Both the position numbers and the translations under genes were made by a program. The notes beneath the pieces are model-generated. The model saw only the letters and a list, made by a program, of their open reading frames with translations, had not been told where the DNA came from and did not search any database. Source: Trichococcus sp. K1Tr (GTDB lineage: Bacteria; Bacillota; Bacilli; Lactobacillales; Aerococcaceae). From it: a stretch of 64,000 bases of DNA. The DNA lies in the NCBI RefSeq assembly GCF_028309625.1, contig NZ_JAQMHR010000006.1:94823-158822 (forward strand), given 5' to 3'. The first letter of the stretch is position 1; each line of letters opens with the position of its first letter. Positions 53,156-62,338 of this stretch are shown here, in pieces.

Positions 53156-53941
53156 TCAAATCGCTTTGACTGCCCCACCATCCACATATAGTGTGCTGCC
53201 GGTGATGTACGTATTCGCATCGGAAAGAAGGAAAACGACGGCTTTCGCGAATTCTTCCGGTGTACCGTAGCGGCCCAAAGGAATGCCTGCGATTGCGTTC
53301 TTGTCGACTTCCGCCAATGGCAGCTCTTTCGCCTTTGCATTCGCTTCATTCAGATATTTCAGGCGATCGGTTGCGATTTTCCCTGGCGCAACGACGTTCA
53401 CGAGGATGTTGTCGGGCGCCAATTCATCGGCAAGCGTCTTGCTCAGGCCGACGATGCCGTTCCGGAACGTATTGGAAAGCACCAGATTCGGCAACGGCGT
53501 CTTCACCGAAATCGAAGCGATATTGACGATGCGCCCGCCCTCTTTGCGCAAATCGGGCAATACTGCGCGGATGATCCGGATATAGCTCAACAGGTTCAAT
53601 TCGAAAGCCTGTTGCCACGCCTCATCGGAAAAGGAATCGAATTTCCCGCTTGGAGGACCGCCTGCATTATTCAACAAAATATCGATTTTCCCGAACACTT
53701 CATGCGTTCTTACCACCAGTTTCTGGATATCCTCATTTTTGGTGATGTCGCAAGGGAAATAAGCGACCTTTCCGCCATGCAAGGCTTCCAGTTCTTCTTT
53801 CACCTCAGCCAACTTGTCTTCGCTTCTGCTTGTGAGCATGACGTGCGCGCCTTCTTTGACTAGTTCCTTCGCCACCGCTTTGCCCAACCCTTGGCTCGAA
53901 GCGATGACCAATGCCACTTTGTTCGTTAACCCCAGATCCAT
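53156..53941 (-). CDS. Short-chain dehydrogenase/reductase (3-oxoacyl-ACP reductase-like)
   Basis: A 261-residue SDR with ASSQGLGKAVAKEL as the nucleotide loop (the usual TGxxxGIG is modified to ASSQGLG), NNAGGPPSGKF, and the C-terminal VDGGAVKAI. At the active-site position it reads VLSNTFRNGIVGLSKTL, so the usual YxxxK is replaced by a Phe/Asn-containing segment (LSNTFRNG). This pattern occurs in the YohF/BacC-like 'SDR, 7-alpha' relatives annotated only as oxidoreductases, and catalysis may differ. GGAGG site upstream. Confidence 0.82.
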   Translation of the reverse strand: MDLGLTNKVALVIASSQGLGKAVAKELVKEGAHVMLTSRSEDKLAEVKEELEALHGGKVAYFPCDITKNEDIQKLVVRTHEVFGKIDILLNNAGGPPSGKFDSFSDEAWQQAFELNLLSYIRIIRAVLPDLRKEGGRIVNIASISVKTPLPNLVLSNTFRNGIVGLSKTLADELAPDNILVNVVAPGKIATDRLKYLNEANAKAKELPLAEVDKNAIAGIPLGRYGTPEEFAKAVVFLLSDANTYITGSTLYVDGGAVKAI

Positions 53942-54160
53942 TTCGGCTCCTCCTTCAACTGCTTTGCTATCCTGATCTCATACCCCTACTATAGACCAAA
54001 AGCGTCCACATCACTAGCATTTCACTCACTCCACTGCATTTGTCCCTGCTAGCCTCCAGAATAGTCTGTTATAATGGTAGATGAACTTATTTGCCTTACC
54101 GATAAGGTATGCCCAACTTATTTATTACAAAATACTAACCGATGGACAGGAGACTTTCCC

Positions 54161-55294
54161 ATGAGAATACTGCATACAGCTGATTGGCATCTCGGCAAAA
54201 TCGTCAATGATTTTTCCATGCTGGACGATCAGCGCCATTACTTGATGAAGCTGATTGAAACACTCAAAGAAAAAGATATCGATGCGATCATCATGGCCGG
54301 AGACCTTTACGACCGCGCTTTGCCCCCGAAAGAAGCGGTGGCGCTGGCCAACCGGACACTGACCCGGATGGTGAAGGAATTGGGCGTGCCTGTGTTTGTC
54401 ATCGCCGGCAACCACGACAGCAACGAGCGGATCGAATATGCCGCCGATCTGCTGGCCGAAAGTCGCCTTTACATAGAAGGAACCCTGAAGAAGGAGGCCA
54501 TCCGAAAAGTTGCTTTCGAGGAAACCAATTTCTATCTGCTGCCCTTCGCTGACCATGTCTATGTCCGCGAAACGCTTCAGGACGACACAATCAAAAATAT
54601 GGAGGATGCCGTTCGTGCGCAATTGGCGACCGTCAAAGCAACGATGAACCCGGATGAAGTGAACATCCTCATCGCACACGGCTATGTGATCCAAGCCGGA
54701 AACGACACAAGCGAGCCATCCGATTCCGAACGTCCGCTCAGCATCGGCACATCCGAATATGTGGACGTTTCGCTGTTCGAGGACTTTGATTACGTCGCTC
54801 TGGGCCATCTGCACAAAGCCCAGAAAGTCAAAAACGACAAAGTCCGCTACAGCGGCTCGATTCTGAAGTATTCAAAATCGGAAGCCCCGCATCAAAAGCA
54901 GACGAGCATCGTAACGATAGAAAAAGGTAAATTGGAGATCGAACCCCTCCGCATCAAGCCACTGCGCGATATGCGCACGATCAGAAGCACGTTTTCCGAG
55001 TTGATGAACGGCCAATCCGACGATTACCTGTTTTTTGAACTGGAGGATACGGAATATGTACTGGATGCGATGAATCAATTGCGCCGTCGCTATCCACACG
55101 CGATGGGCCTCGAATACGTCAGCCGTAGAGAAACCGAATCGGTGGCCCTACAGCATAACCGCGAGGATCTCCAACAGTTGTCATACCCGGATCTGTTCAA
55201 GGATTTTTATGAGCAATACCGCGCCATAGAATTGGATGAATCCGGTCAAAAAATCGTTGCGGATGTCTTTGCCGCTCTGGGAAGGAAAGATTAG
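54161..55294 (+). CDS. sbcD: Nuclease SbcCD subunit D
   Basis: A 377-residue Mre11-type nuclease. Phosphoesterase motifs: TADWHLGK, AGDLYDR, GNHDS, AHGYV and GHLHKAQ. With SbcC it cleaves DNA hairpins and protein-blocked ends. ATG at 54161 has AGGAG 9 nt upstream, while an earlier in-frame ATG does not. The stop codon directly abuts the sbcC ATG. The window is rich in palindromes, the known substrate type of this nuclease. Confidence 0.95.
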   Translation: MRILHTADWHLGKIVNDFSMLDDQRHYLMKLIETLKEKDIDAIIMAGDLYDRALPPKEAVALANRTLTRMVKELGVPVFVIAGNHDSNERIEYAADLLAESRLYIEGTLKKEAIRKVAFEETNFYLLPFADHVYVRETLQDDTIKNMEDAVRAQLATVKATMNPDEVNILIAHGYVIQAGNDTSEPSDSERPLSIGTSEYVDVSLFEDFDYVALGHLHKAQKVKNDKVRYSGSILKYSKSEAPHQKQTSIVTIEKGKLEIEPLRIKPLRDMRTIRSTFSELMNGQSDDYLFFELEDTEYVLDAMNQLRRRYPHAMGLEYVSRRETESVALQHNREDLQQLSYPDLFKDFYEQYRAIELDESGQKIVADVFAALGRKD

Positions 55295-58200
55295 ATGAGA
55301 CCCTTGAGATTAGAAGTGAGTGCCTTCGGGCCATACAAAGAAAAAATCGTATTGGACTTCACGCAATTCCAGAACCAGACGCTGTTCCTGGTGAGCGGGC
55401 CTACGGGTGCCGGCAAAACCACGATTTTCGATGCCATTGCCTATGCACTTTACGACGTCGCCAGCGGCAGCAGTCGGGAAAAGGACACGTTCAAGTCCCA
55501 GTTCGCCACGGAAGAGGCAATCTGCTACGTCGATCTGACGTTCGAATACAACGGGAAGATTTACCGAGTCAGGCGCTCCCCTGCCCAGCTGGGTCCCGGA
55601 AAGAGCGGGAAAATCATCAATCTTTTGGCTGATGTGGCCTTCTACCATGACGACACCGTGACGACGAAAGCGCGCGATGCCAATGCGGAGATAGAGCAAC
55701 TGCTTTCCTTGAACTACGAGCAGTTCAAACAGATCGTCATGCTGCCGCAAGGGGAATTCAAGAAACTGCTGGAATCGAACAGCAATGAAAAAGAGACCAT
55801 CTTCCGGAACATCTTCGGGACCGAAATTTTGAAAAGCTTCCAGGAGGAGCTGAAGGAAAAAGCCAAATCGCTCCAGAGCCAAGCGACTTCCGCCCAGGAT
55901 TCGCTGCAGACCGCCTACTCGTTTGCCTCCGGAATCAGCGATGACGCCCTGCAGGAGGTACTCATCTTGCAGGACACCGAGCGCATCCTCGTTCGGATCG
56001 CGGAACTGTTGGCGGCCCTCGAAGAAGAACGCAACGCCAAAGAACTGCAGCTCACAGATTTGCGGTCACAAAGCCAATCCGCTTCCGATACCATCAAATT
56101 GCTGGAAGATATCGCACAGCTGGAGGCACGGCTCAAAATTCTTGAGGAAGAGGAATCGTCTGTCCTCGGATGGAAACAGCAATTGGAACGCCATGAACAA
56201 GCCGTCAAAGCCGAGGAAAAAAGATTGCTGTGCGTTGCAACATCCACAAACAGGGCTGCAAAACAGGATCAAGCCAAACAAAATGACGATCTTTTCGACC
56301 AATTGAATCAGGCTTCATGCGACAAAAAACCAGCGTTCGAAGCGGCTGAACTTGCCTTTTCCCTGATTCCAGGCTTGCGTGAGCAGGTCGACGCCGGGAA
56401 GGAACAGGAAAAACAGCTTGTCGCATTGGCGAAGAAAGAAAAAGAACTGACGGGTTGCCAGAAAGCGTGCGAAGATGCCACGAAAGAACTGCAGAAACAT
56501 GCGGAACTCAAGAATGTACAAAAAGGAAAACAGGAGCAGTGCCAGCAGAAGCTTGCGGAAGTGCAACAAGCCCAAAAGGATTTTTCCATCATTCAAGAGC
56601 AATTGAACGTGTGCAGAATGAACGTGCAGCAATACGACCAGCTCCACAAAAGGATCGTCCAAACCGAAAAATTGTTGACTGAACAACTTGAAAAAGGCGA
56701 GCGATTCCTGATTCTGGAAAAAGCATATATTGCGATCGATAAACAGTTCAAGGATGAAACCCTCCTCTACAACCGCAACATCGCCGGCATCTTAGCCGAG
56801 CAGTTGGTGGGCGGAGAGGCTTGCCTTGTCTGCGGTTCAACACACCATCCCGCACCCGCGAAAAAAACGGCGGACACCCTTTCGGATCAGGACCGGGAGT
56901 TACTGGAGAAAAAACGGAATCAGGCCTATGCGGAGTACCAACAGGCAACTGCCGAACTTACCGGCATCCGAAAACAGCTGACTGATCTCTTCGATGATTT
57001 CGCCGTCCCAGCTGAAACTTTCGAAATCTACAAACAAGAGCAGCAAGAAAAACGCGATACGGAGATCGCGTCGGAAAATGCAATCCTCTTGGAAATGAAA
57101 AATATGCAGAAGGTGCTTGATGAAGAAGATGCCCTCGTAAAGGTGCAAAGCGACATCGAAGCGAAGCTGCAGGCGATCGACCAGAACCGTATTGCCCTTC
57201 AGCAAACGTTGCTCTTGAACGAAACCCTTTCCCGGGACCTGTTGGCCGATATCGACCAGGAAAAACAAGTTTTGGGCGACAAGGACCTCGCAACCGTGCA
57301 AAAAGAAATCCTGCAGCTCAACGAAAAGATTGATACTTGCACAGGCGACTACAACAAACTGAAAAGCGAGCTGACCGAACTCGAGAAACAGCTTGCTGTC
57401 TGCCTTGCCAACCGGACTACCTACTCAGCTCAGGTAGAGGAAGCCACAACTGCTTTGTTGGATGCTGAGACGATATACGCAACGGTGCTGGCTACTGCCG
57501 GTCTGGAAGAACCTTTCAACCAGCTGATATTGGATAAGTCACTGTTTCTGGACATCCAGAAACGAATCCGCAGTCATGAAGACGACCTGAATGTCACTGC
57601 GACCCGTTTGCGCGATCAAAGGAAAGCCGCAGCAGCACTGGATCCAGATCAGACAATCGCTGCCTGTGCCGATCAAAAAGTGCTTCTCGACAATGCCATT
57701 CGCGAGTCGGAAGAGCAAAAAGATCAGCTCGCAGGCGACATCCAAATGCTCAGAAAAGCAGCCCAAGAAATCGCTGCAATCTACAAAAAGCAGCAGCAGA
57801 TCATTGCTGATTACCAGAAATACAGGACCTTGTCGGACATCGCCAACGGTACCAAAGAAACCGACTACATTTCCTTCGAACGCTATGTGCTGGCAATCTA
57901 CTATGAAGAAATCATCGAAGCCGCCAACCTGCGCTTCCAGCAAATGACGAACAACCGCTATCTGTTGTTGCGCAAGGAAGACAAAGGAAAAGGTGCCGGA
58001 GCCAAGGGTCTGGATCTCGATGTATTCGATCATTACACCGGCCAAACCCGCAGCGTCAAAACGTTATCGGGAGGGGAAAGCTTCAAGGCATCCCTTGCGC
58101 TCGCCCTTGGACTCAGCGACGTGATGCAGAGCCGCAGCGGGGGCATCCAGATAGATACGCTGTTCATCGATGAAGGCTTCGGTTCTCTGGATCCCGAATC

Positions 58201-58354
58201 ATTGGATTCCGCAATCGAAGCGTTGTTCTCCTTGAACAGCAGCGGACGTCTGGTCGGCATCATCTCACACGTCGAGGAACTAAAGACGCGGATACCAGTC
58301 CACATCGAAATCGACCGCACAGCGGAAGGCAGTACCGCAAAAATTATCCTCTAA
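55295..58354 (+). CDS. sbcC: Nuclease SbcCD subunit C
   Basis: A 1019-residue Rad50-type SMC-like ATPase. Walker A GPTGAGKTT is at residues 35-43, long coiled coils flank the zinc hook CLVC (Cys510 and Cys513), and the C-terminal half has LSGGES at 924-929 followed by LFIDEGFGSLD. The length is normal. Forms a complex with SbcD. The last base of its TAA is the first base of repeat copy 2. Confidence 0.95.
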   Translation: MRPLRLEVSAFGPYKEKIVLDFTQFQNQTLFLVSGPTGAGKTTIFDAIAYALYDVASGSSREKDTFKSQFATEEAICYVDLTFEYNGKIYRVRRSPAQLGPGKSGKIINLLADVAFYHDDTVTTKARDANAEIEQLLSLNYEQFKQIVMLPQGEFKKLLESNSNEKETIFRNIFGTEILKSFQEELKEKAKSLQSQATSAQDSLQTAYSFASGISDDALQEVLILQDTERILVRIAELLAALEEERNAKELQLTDLRSQSQSASDTIKLLEDIAQLEARLKILEEEESSVLGWKQQLERHEQAVKAEEKRLLCVATSTNRAAKQDQAKQNDDLFDQLNQASCDKKPAFEAAELAFSLIPGLREQVDAGKEQEKQLVALAKKEKELTGCQKACEDATKELQKHAELKNVQKGKQEQCQQKLAEVQQAQKDFSIIQEQLNVCRMNVQQYDQLHKRIVQTEKLLTEQLEKGERFLILEKAYIAIDKQFKDETLLYNRNIAGILAEQLVGGEACLVCGSTHHPAPAKKTADTLSDQDRELLEKKRNQAYAEYQQATAELTGIRKQLTDLFDDFAVPAETFEIYKQEQQEKRDTEIASENAILLEMKNMQKVLDEEDALVKVQSDIEAKLQAIDQNRIALQQTLLLNETLSRDLLADIDQEKQVLGDKDLATVQKEILQLNEKIDTCTGDYNKLKSELTELEKQLAVCLANRTTYSAQVEEATTALLDAETIYATVLATAGLEEPFNQLILDKSLFLDIQKRIRSHEDDLNVTATRLRDQRKAAAALDPDQTIAACADQKVLLDNAIRESEEQKDQLAGDIQMLRKAAQEIAAIYKKQQQIIADYQKYRTLSDIANGTKETDYISFERYVLAIYYEEIIEAANLRFQQMTNNRYLLLRKEDKGKGAGAKGLDLDVFDHYTGQTRSVKTLSGGESFKASLALALGLSDVMQSRSGGIQIDTLFIDEGFGSLDPESLDSAIEALFSLNSSGRLVGIISHVEELKTRIPVHIEIDRTAEGSTAKIIL

Positions 58355-58569
58355 GAAAAGCGGAACGGGTTCGATCAGCCCTGAAAGAAATTTAGGAAAT
58401 CTGGCCTCGCAACGTTCCCTACGGTCACCTTATACTGGGAGTCTAAGGGATGAATCCCTAAGACTCCCATGCAAATGAGCATCGAAGAGCGCAATGGGTC
58501 AGATTTATCTAATTACCGAGGGGCTAACCCGTGAAGCTAGCAAATGTTTTGGGATGCATGGAATATTTT
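58354..58569 (+). repeat. Dispersed 3'-end repeat element, copy 2, with central insertion
   Basis: Same element as at 49760-49909, starting at the sbcC stop codon and running in the gene's sense. The pairing blocks are retained: ACGGGT/ACCCGT, AGCCC/GGGCT and AAATTTAG with CTAATT. The inner stem is AAATCTGGCC with GGGTCAGATTT, changed on both sides relative to copy 1. The terminal loop carries about 66 extra nt (about 58410-58475). Confidence 0.85.
58437..58468. repeat. Hairpin inserted in repeat copy 2
   Basis: GGGAGTCTAAGGGAT (58437-58451) and ATCCCTAAGACTCCC (58454-58468) form a 15-bp stem with one mismatch and a 2-nt loop. It is absent from copy 1. Confidence 0.85.
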
Positions 58570-58640
58570 ACCAATTTATAAAACAAATCTGCTGATACAC
58601 GCTTAGGTTCGAAAATACCTTATACTTTCTCAAAAAAAGG

Positions 58641-58677
58641 AAAGTCCAGCTACGTTTACGTAACTGGACTTTTTTTG
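58641..58677. terminator. Terminator between sbcC and the usp gene
   Basis: AAAGTCCAG (58641-58649) pairs with CTGGACTTT (58664-58672), with an inner TACGT/ACGTA stem, and T continues. It can serve either converging gene. Confidence 0.9.
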
Positions 58678-58710
58678 CGTCTCCTGATTCGTTGGTTCAA
58701 AAGCGTCTGA

Positions 58711-59124
58711 TCAATTTTTCCTTACAATTAATACATCACACGGCGCATGTTTGATGACATGATTCGTCACCGAACCGACCACCAATTTTGCGATGGTTCC
58801 CTTACCGGTCGCACCCATTACAATCAAATCACAATTCCATTCCTCCACAAGCGTCTTCGCGATCATTTCCTTGGCATTTCCTGAGCGCATTTCCTTGTGC
58901 ACCGCGACCCCGTTTGCCCGCGCGTATCTGTCCAATTCATCGAATAAAGAGTCCTTATCCTTCTGCAGTTGTGCGGCTTCTTCAGCATTATCTTTTTTAT
59001 CCAGTATCGCAATAAGATAAAGCGCGGCATCGTTCCTTTCAGCGATATGGACCGCTTGTTTGAACGCCTTGATTGAAGCCTCCGATCCGTCCACTGGGAT
59101 CAATATGTTTTTATACTGAACCAT
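58711..59124 (-). CDS. Universal stress protein UspA family
   Basis: A 137-residue protein starting YKNILIPVDGSEASIKAF. The ATP-binding motif is GATGKGTIAKLVVGSVTNHV, a G-2x-G-9x-G(S/T) pattern, so it probably binds ATP. Role is stress survival in a broad sense. GGAGTGAG site before ATG. Confidence 0.92.
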   Translation of the reverse strand: MVQYKNILIPVDGSEASIKAFKQAVHIAERNDAALYLIAILDKKDNAEEAAQLQKDKDSLFDELDRYARANGVAVHKEMRSGNAKEMIAKTLVEEWNCDLIVMGATGKGTIAKLVVGSVTNHVIKHAPCDVLIVRKN

Positions 59125-59235
59125 TCAAACTCACTCCTTTGGAATAATCAACCAGAAAACGCTTTCCTTACTCTTATTTTACTATACTTACGGAAGAAAC
59201 AAAAGATTAGCCGTACTTCGGTTGATAAATTTACA

Positions 59236-59272
59236 AACCAAAAAGAGCCCGGGTGGCAGGCTCTTTTTGGTT
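59236..59272. terminator. Terminator after the PfkB-HTH gene
   Basis: AACCAAAAAGAGCC (59236-59249) pairs with GGCTCTTTTTGGTT (59259-59272). Confidence 0.88.
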
Positions 59273-59342
59273 ATTTATTACTCCAACAAATATCACCTTG
59301 TTGGATAGCTGCATTTCGCTAGACTTGAAAGCTCTTGTCTAT

Positions 59343-60473
59343 TTAAATTTCTCTGCTTTCCAACTTACCGATTTCTTTGACATCCTTACGCAACACTGAT
59401 TGGGAAAGATTGGGCCGAACTTTGTAGGCGGATTTTGACGACATGACAGCATTCGCCAAACCAGTCTGGATCATTTCCGTAATATCATCAGTCCTCAAGT
59501 AGGAATAAACGATGCCGGCACAAAGCGCCTCGTTCGTTCCCCAGATGTAGGTGTCGCTGTCTTTTTCGCTGTTCTTCAGGTCGTAGACGTGCATGCCATA
59601 TTTTTCGCTGGCATATCCGACGCTCTGACTGTTTCTGGTGATGATGACATGCTGCACCCCTTGGTCCATCCAAAGCTGCAAAGCTTCCCGCAATGAGGCG
59701 TCATCCTTGATTTCAATCCCGAAGTGTTTCTCGGTTTCGTCATGCTTCGTGATGAGCAGTTTCAAACCCTTCAGATTTTCCGGGATATTATACAGCTTCA
59801 GCAAGGATGCGCTGACTAGGGCGACCGGGATATTGTACTTCGCGCCGATTTCAAGCAAGTGCTCCACGCTTTCTTTCGGGCAATTCGAATCGATGATGAT
59901 CGTCTTCGCCCGCTTCAATGTTGCCAGATGTTTCAACAACCATTTTGGCTGCATGTATTCATAAATATCCATCTCTGCTAATCCAATAATCATTTTTCCG
60001 CTTTCATCGATGACTTCCATAAAAGTGCCTGTCGAAAAGCCAGGGACCATTTCCACTTCGGACGTCTTCATCAATGGGCGCATGGATTCTTCGATCGTAT
60101 GCCATTCTGCATCGTCGCCGACCAGAGACAGCATCACGACGTCTTCCTGCAGCCTCCCCAAATTCTCAGCGATACTGAGAGCAACCCCGCCGATTGAAGT
60201 CTGAGAGGTGACATTGTTCGATTGTCCATGAATCAGACCACCTTCCACAAAATAGCGGCGATCAATGCAGGCAGCACCGATGCATACAATCGGTCGTGTG
60301 TCATTGATGACATAGGCTTTACCCAAAAGGTATCCCCGTCTCACTAAGCCGGAAATGATGTTCGCCACTGCGGGACGTGACAGGCCAATCTTTGTAGCTA
60401 AATCTTGCTGCGAAATGAAAGGATTTTCCTTTATGTAGCTCAGTATTCTTGATTCTTTGTCATTTAAAGCCAT
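59343..60473 (-). CDS. HTH plus PfkB-type sugar kinase domain protein
   Basis: A 376-residue protein. Residues 7-50 form a winged helix-turn-helix (SQQDLATKIGLSRPAVANII), and 60-376 a ribokinase/PfkB fold like pseudouridine kinases that carry an HTH. The substrate loop TSIGGVALSIAENLGRL is kept. The catalytic motif, usually GAGD, reads GTNE (312-315), so the anion-hole glycine and catalytic Asp are replaced. It may be a weak or dead kinase acting as a sugar-sensing regulator. No pseudouridine glycosidase gene is nearby. Confidence 0.82.
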   Translation of the reverse strand: MALNDKESRILSYIKENPFISQQDLATKIGLSRPAVANIISGLVRRGYLLGKAYVINDTRPIVCIGAACIDRRYFVEGGLIHGQSNNVTSQTSIGGVALSIAENLGRLQEDVVMLSLVGDDAEWHTIEESMRPLMKTSEVEMVPGFSTGTFMEVIDESGKMIIGLAEMDIYEYMQPKWLLKHLATLKRAKTIIIDSNCPKESVEHLLEIGAKYNIPVALVSASLLKLYNIPENLKGLKLLITKHDETEKHFGIEIKDDASLREALQLWMDQGVQHVIITRNSQSVGYASEKYGMHVYDLKNSEKDSDTYIWGTNEALCAGIVYSYLRTDDITEMIQTGLANAVMSSKSAYKVRPNLSQSVLRKDVKEIGKLESREI

Positions 60474-60496
60474 GTTTCAATTCCCCTTACTCTATA

Positions 60497-60515
60497 AAAA
60501 CTCGGCAACGCCGAC
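60497..60515 (-). promoter_or_regulatory. Small hairpin with T-run in the leader of the PfkB-HTH gene
   Basis: On the minus strand TCGGC and GCCGA pair around GTT and are followed by GTTTTT, shortly before the ribosome site. It could attenuate transcription, but a 5-bp stem is weak. Confidence 0.35.
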
Positions 60516-60696
60516 CTAATTCTTTTAGCAACATTGCATGCTCCTAAAGGTATAGTATATAACCAATGAACGCTATTGCCAAACGAACACGGCACATTGT
60601 AACCTTTTTTTAATGCCTTTGCATCATTCAGTGTTGTTTTATTACCATTCAAAGCTGTGTTATAATGACAGGAACTATTTTAAGGGAGCTGTTCAA

Positions 60697-61320
60697 ATGA
60701 TTCATACATTTATTTTTGACGTCGACGGTACGATTGTGGATACCGAAGATTCCATCTTCAGAGGTCTGGATGATGTCCTTCAGGAACACGCCGGCCGACC
60801 TGCCACACCAGAAGACATGCGTACGATTTTCGGCATTCCGGGTATGGAAGGCTTGCAATCTTTGGGCTTCACACCCGAACAAGCTGCGAATCTGCATCCG
60901 AAGTGGAGTGCGCAGTCGAAAACATATGCGGACAGCGTGAGTATTTTTGCCGGAATGGAAGATACGCTGCGCTATTTAAAGGAAAACAATCATCTGTTGG
61001 GCATTGTCACCTCAAAGACAAAAGAGAGCTACGAGCTGAACATCACACCCTACGGTTTGGATGATTATTTTGATGTCATCATCACATCCAGCGATACGGA
61101 GGAACACAAACCTTCCGGGCAGCCTTTGACGGAATGCCTGCGCAGATTAGGCGTTGCCGAAAATGAAGCCATCTACATCGGGGATTCCATTTACGACAAC
61201 CAATGCGCACGCAATGCCGCTGTTGCATTCGGATTGGCAGAATGGGGATCGCATACGGCAGAAGGATTCGATGCCGATCACATCTTCAAGACACCTTCAG
61301 ATATTTTATCTATTCTTTAG
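60697..61320 (+). CDS. HAD-superfamily phosphatase (phosphoglycolate phosphatase-like)
   Basis: A 207-residue class I HAD hydrolase: FDVDGTIVDTED (nucleophile and acid Asp), VTSKTKESYE (motif II Thr/Ser), KPSGQPLTECL (motif III Lys) and IGDSIYDNQCA (motif IV). The cap domain fits Gph/PpaX-type enzymes; substrate not determined. An AAGGGAG site precedes ATG at 60697. Confidence 0.9.
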   Translation: MIHTFIFDVDGTIVDTEDSIFRGLDDVLQEHAGRPATPEDMRTIFGIPGMEGLQSLGFTPEQAANLHPKWSAQSKTYADSVSIFAGMEDTLRYLKENNHLLGIVTSKTKESYELNITPYGLDDYFDVIITSSDTEEHKPSGQPLTECLRRLGVAENEAIYIGDSIYDNQCARNAAVAFGLAEWGSHTAEGFDADHIFKTPSDILSIL

Positions 61321-61329
61321 AAAATGTAG

Positions 61330-61356
61330 GCAACCTGGAAACGGGTTGCTTTTTTT
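61330..61356 (+). terminator. Terminator after the HAD gene
   Basis: GCAACC (61330-61335) pairs with GGTTGC (61344-61349) and seven T follow. Confidence 0.85.
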
Positions 61357-61403
61357 CGTTATAAGAATGGATTTGTGCGGTCCAAAGCTGCCTATCACTG
61401 TTC

Positions 61404-62063
61404 TCACCCTGCGTCCTCAACGCGCTTCAGCCTTGCCAGCAATTCATCTGCCGCTTCTTCATTTTTATTTTTCATGTATAAGGCATGGCTTTCTAGATAG
61501 GAATCCCGGGCTCTTTCCAATTCATTCAAGGTGAAATGATAATCACCCAGCCCGCGCATGATGCCGGCCTGACATTCCTCATCTTCGGATTTATCAGCAT
61601 ATTGTTTTGCCTTGTCCAGATTAACTTTGCCCTTCATTGGATTCCGTTGCAGCAAGGATAACACGGCTGCTTCATGATAACTTCGCGCTAACCCGCAATA
61701 ATCGTCTGGAAAATGTGTCAGCCGGAAAGTGATTTCTTCCTCACACATCAGAGACGCCAAATCATATTCTTCCAAGGAACGGGTATTCACCGCCAAGGCA
61801 TGCAGATACTCGGCTTCCTTCTCCAGGTCTTTGTTTTTTTTCGCATAAAATAAAAGCTCCTCGAGGCACTCTTTCGCTCCAGCAAAATTTTCCTGCGCAG
61901 CGTAACACTTCGCCAGCTTATTTACGACTTTTTGATATTCTTCCGATTTAGGATCATCCAACAAATATAAAGCATCGATGTATTTTTTCTCAGCATGAGC
62001 AAAGTCATTCGCCTGCATCGCAATTTCAGCGATTTCGATCAGTTGATGAACTTCTTTATCCAT
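61404..62063 (-). CDS. Tetratricopeptide-repeat protein
   Basis: A 219-residue all-helical protein with about five TPR-like hairpins (for example DFAHAEKKYIDALYLL, VVNKLAKCYAAQENFAGAKE, YHFTLNELERARDSYLESHALY). TPR proteins scaffold or bind peptides; nothing indicates the partner here. ATG at 62063 follows AGGGGG; an upstream in-frame codon lacks a site. Cysteines are few, and there is no signal peptide. Confidence 0.82.
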   Translation of the reverse strand: MDKEVHQLIEIAEIAMQANDFAHAEKKYIDALYLLDDPKSEEYQKVVNKLAKCYAAQENFAGAKECLEELLFYAKKNKDLEKEAEYLHALAVNTRSLEEYDLASLMCEEEITFRLTHFPDDYCGLARSYHEAAVLSLLQRNPMKGKVNLDKAKQYADKSEDEECQAGIMRGLGDYHFTLNELERARDSYLESHALYMKNKNEEAADELLARLKRVEDAG

Positions 62064-62153
62064 AGTGCATCCCCCTAATATCACAAAGAAACTGTTATCG
62101 TTTTCAATCTCATCTTAACATCATTCAGGTCGTTTCACAAAGGATAGCATCAG

Positions 62154-62184
62154 TAAAAAAGACGCCCTATGCTAGAGCGTCTTC
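62154..62184 (-). terminator. Terminator after the CapA gene
   Basis: AAGACGC pairs with GCGTCTT around an 11-nt loop, with six T on the minus strand. It lies about 155 nt past the CapA stop; the sequence between holds only tiny open frames. Confidence 0.7.
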
Positions 62185-62338
62185 TCGTAAAAATAAAGTT
62201 CCTAACCCCACAAAAAATGAACTACGAGAGCTTCTGTAACATCCACATGATTCCCGGAAAAAAAATTACCACCAGAAATTTTATTTGAACAACATAGACA
62301 ACATATATCAGTAAGTGCCGTTTACTGTAATTCTTTGA

